Of a DNA stretch of 64,000 nt, positions 61,949 to 64,000 are shown in pieces. Both the position numbers and the translations under genes were made by a program. The notes below the pieces were generated by a model. That model was given only the letters and a program-made list of their open reading frames with translations. It was not told where the DNA came from and did not search any database. The stretch is from NCBI RefSeq assembly GCF_018831085.1, contig NZ_JAGPNM010000009.1, positions 1 through 64,000 on the forward strand, given 5' to 3'. The stretch is from Rheinheimera oceanensis. Lineage in GTDB: Bacteria > Pseudomonadota > Gammaproteobacteria > Enterobacterales > Alteromonadaceae. Numbering within the stretch: position 1 is the first letter of the stretch; the number at the start of each line of letters is the position of its first letter.

Positions 61949-63694
61949 CTAACCCTTTTGCTGCCGGGCAATGTAAGCACGCACCTGCTGCTCCAGCACC
62001 GCCAGTGGCACACTGCCATTACTCAGCACTACGTCATGAAACTCACGCACGTTGAAGCGATCGCCCAATGCCTGTTCCGCTTCGGCGCGTAACTGTTTAA
62101 TGGTAATTTCACCTAACTTATAAGACAGCGCCTGCGCCGGCCAGCTGATATAGCGATCTATTTCGGTCGTTACGTTGTGCATTGATAAAGCGGTATTTTC
62201 AGCCAGAAAATCTATTGCCTGCTGACGGCTCCAACCCATGGTATGCATGCCAGTATCAACCACCAGCCGCGCAGCACGCCACATTTCATAGGTCAGACGG
62301 CCAAAATTGCTGTAAGGCTCCTGATAAAAGCCCATTTCCAACCCCAGATATTCAGCGTACAACCCCCAGCCTTCACCGAAAGCTGAGGTATAAAAGCTGC
62401 GGCGATAATCCGGCAATTCGGCATGTTCACGGGCAAGTGCAATTTGCAAATGGTGGCCGGGCACGGCTTCGTGCAGTGTTAGTGCCTCCATTTCGTACAA
62501 TGGCCGACGATCCAGCGCGTAAGTATTTACCCAATAGAAACCGGCCTGATCATCACGGGCAGGCCCGGAATAACGCCCTGTAGTGTATTTAGGGGCAATT
62601 TCTGCCGGTACCGGAACCACACCATAAGGGGTACGGGGCAAGGTTTTGAATAACTTTGGCAGTTCAGCATCAGCTTTTTTTGCCAGATAAGCGGCATAGC
62701 GCATCAGCTCATCAGGTGTTTTGGCATAAAATTGCGGATCGGTACGCAAATACTGAATAAATTCAGCAAAACTGCCGGTAAAGCCAAGCTGATCAATTAC
62801 CTGCTGCATTTGTGCCCGGATGCGCTTTACCTCATCCAGGCCGGTTTGATGTACCTGCTGTGGTGTCAGCTTTAGCGTGGTGTAATGCTCCAACCGGTTT
62901 TGGTAAAACGCTGCGCCATCTGGTAAAGCGCTGGCGGCAATAGTCTCTCTGGCACCGGGCAAATACTCATTCACCATAAAATCATAAAATGCCTGATAGG
63001 CCGGGTTTACTGCCTGCATAATCTGCTCAACAGCCTGGGCGCTAAGCTGCTGCCATTCGGTTTCGCTGATAAATGCCGGTTTACGGTTAAATGGCTGATA
63101 AAACACGCTTTGTGTCGGGTCTTGTACCACATACGAAATAATGCTTTGCTCAAAGCCTTTCAGCACAGCCTTAGGTTGGGTTACGCCTTTGGCCAGGCCC
63201 TGTTTCATCCAGTCCGTTTGTTGTTGCATATAACGGGGAATAGCAGCGAGCTTTTGCAGATAGTGCTGATAATCTGCTGCCGTTTTAAAGCTGCCACGCT
63301 GCACCATAAAGCCAAGGTTGGTATGAAAGCCGGATTCGGATGTCAACGGCATTAAATGTGCGCCAAAACGGTATTCATCTATCTGATCGGCCAGACGATA
63401 CGCTAAAATGGCATGATTAATCTGGTTTTGCTCTGACAGTGCTTTCACATTAATTTGTTGTAATCTGGACTGCCAACCCAGACGCTGCTGGTGCCGCTGC
63501 TCCAGTGCCTGCGGCGACATATCGGTCAGCTCACCCGGCGGCGTTTCATTTAACTGCTGCTGAGCCTGCCACAGTTGTTGTGCCAGTTCGGTAAACTGTT
63601 TATCGCTGTTGCGCGTTGTTGTTGCGCAAGCCGACAACAAAACTGTACACATTACAACTAAAAACAGTGATTTAATATTTACAGTGGTTTTCAT
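61949..63694 (-). CDS. DUF885-family lipoprotein, probable metallopeptidase
   Basis: 581 residues from MKTTVNIKSLFLVVMCTVLL, a lipoprotein signal with lipobox LSAC; a start five codons earlier is less likely. The family's zinc motif is in LTLHEAVPGHHLQIALAREH and a downstream Glu in GEGWGLYAEYLG. Anchored in the envelope and probably a peptidase; substrate unknown. Confidence 0.88.
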   Translation of the reverse strand: MKTTVNIKSLFLVVMCTVLLSACATTTRNSDKQFTELAQQLWQAQQQLNETPPGELTDMSPQALEQRHQQRLGWQSRLQQINVKALSEQNQINHAILAYRLADQIDEYRFGAHLMPLTSESGFHTNLGFMVQRGSFKTAADYQHYLQKLAAIPRYMQQQTDWMKQGLAKGVTQPKAVLKGFEQSIISYVVQDPTQSVFYQPFNRKPAFISETEWQQLSAQAVEQIMQAVNPAYQAFYDFMVNEYLPGARETIAASALPDGAAFYQNRLEHYTTLKLTPQQVHQTGLDEVKRIRAQMQQVIDQLGFTGSFAEFIQYLRTDPQFYAKTPDELMRYAAYLAKKADAELPKLFKTLPRTPYGVVPVPAEIAPKYTTGRYSGPARDDQAGFYWVNTYALDRRPLYEMEALTLHEAVPGHHLQIALAREHAELPDYRRSFYTSAFGEGWGLYAEYLGLEMGFYQEPYSNFGRLTYEMWRAARLVVDTGMHTMGWSRQQAIDFLAENTALSMHNVTTEIDRYISWPAQALSYKLGEITIKQLRAEAEQALGDRFNVREFHDVVLSNGSVPLAVLEQQVRAYIARQQKG

Positions 63695-63980
63695 TTTGAT
63701 TATTCCCACAAAAAAGACGCTTCGATTGTATCTGCTTTAATCACAGATTACAGGCAACTAAACCAGACAAAGCTGCTTTTTAACGTTTTTACTACCAAAG
63801 TATGCTCTGTCGGGTGTCGATAATCCGGTCAATTTGATGTTAAATTCAACAGCTGTATTTTTTTGTCAGACAGAGCTGTTGCCTGTCGCATAGAATCGCG
63901 TACTATGGGGCTAGCGAAGTATTCGTTAACAATTCAGGTAACCCCAGTGTCTACCTGTCAGCGGAGTTATACGTGGTCTT
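63695..63980. promoter_or_regulatory. Region between the DUF885 gene and a gene leaving at the right edge
   Basis: About 285 AT-rich bases with no open frame. It should contain the divergent promoters of both genes; none could be fixed with confidence. Confidence 0.35.
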
Positions 63981-64000
63981 ATGAAGTATCAGGATTCACT
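63981..64000 (+). CDS. Start of a gene leaving the window (partial)
   Basis: ATG followed by codons for KYQDS, with GCGGAG 15 bases upstream. Only six codons are visible, so no function can be given. Confidence 0.35.

Overview
The window comes from a gammaproteobacterium of the Alteromonadales/Chromatiales type, and a Rheinheimera-like genome fits best. The evidence is the conserved neighbourhoods envZ-ompR/greB/tex and lexA/plsB, a complete aa3-type cytochrome c oxidase operon, and the protein families present. No rRNA or tRNA gene was recognised. The identification is inference; no search was run.

Bases 1-34,700 are a two-partner secretion / contact-dependent inhibition (CDI) locus on the minus strand. 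An outer-membrane transporter (CdiB/TpsB type, 32582-34303) is followed by one giant exoprotein (CdiA type, 16183-32535, about 5,450 residues) and its presumed immunity gene (15744-16181). Below it lies about 16 kb of displaced toxin-tip and immunity fragments. At least seven further modules can be seen: a possible nuclease tip, a deaminase tip, a possible ADP-ribosyltransferase-like tip, two related lipoprotein immunity genes, an Imm26-like gene and several remnants. One stretch (12293-12628) is a copy of an internal part of the giant gene.

This graveyard is divided by two kinds of mobile DNA. The first is a Y1 (HUH) transposase of the REP-associated (RAYT) kind, in two nearly identical copies. 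Each copy is bounded by AAAAAGGGGTCGGAG-type inverted ends, and five 98-bp mini-elements carry the same ends. The second is a DDE transposase element whose right-hand tail (hairpin terminator, then ..GAACGGGACA) recurs directly after immunity-gene stop codons. All five 98-bp elements are joined in the same reading frame to the module fragment below them, so that each supplies a GTG codon and the residues IISSDPF. In the middle of the array (5736-8856) is a compact four-gene operon: an AAA+ ATPase with a TPR-like N-terminus, two membrane proteins (one with TPRs) and a zinc-ribbon membrane protein. I cannot assign it to a known system.

Bases 34,700-64,000 are ordinary core chromosome: EnvZ/OmpR, GreB, Tex, a truncated beta-propeller gene beside a palindromic repeat, a SprA-related metalloprotease gene with a small flagellar-rod-like gene, BioH, a ComF-family protein, an M14 peptidase, NfuA and a polysaccharide deacetylase. 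These are followed by the oxidase operon (ctaC, ctaD, cox11, ctaE, surf1, a small assembly-type gene, ctaA, cyoE, sco), then lexA with an SOS box, plsB, tesB, an EVE-domain gene, two small unknown genes and a DUF885 lipoprotein.
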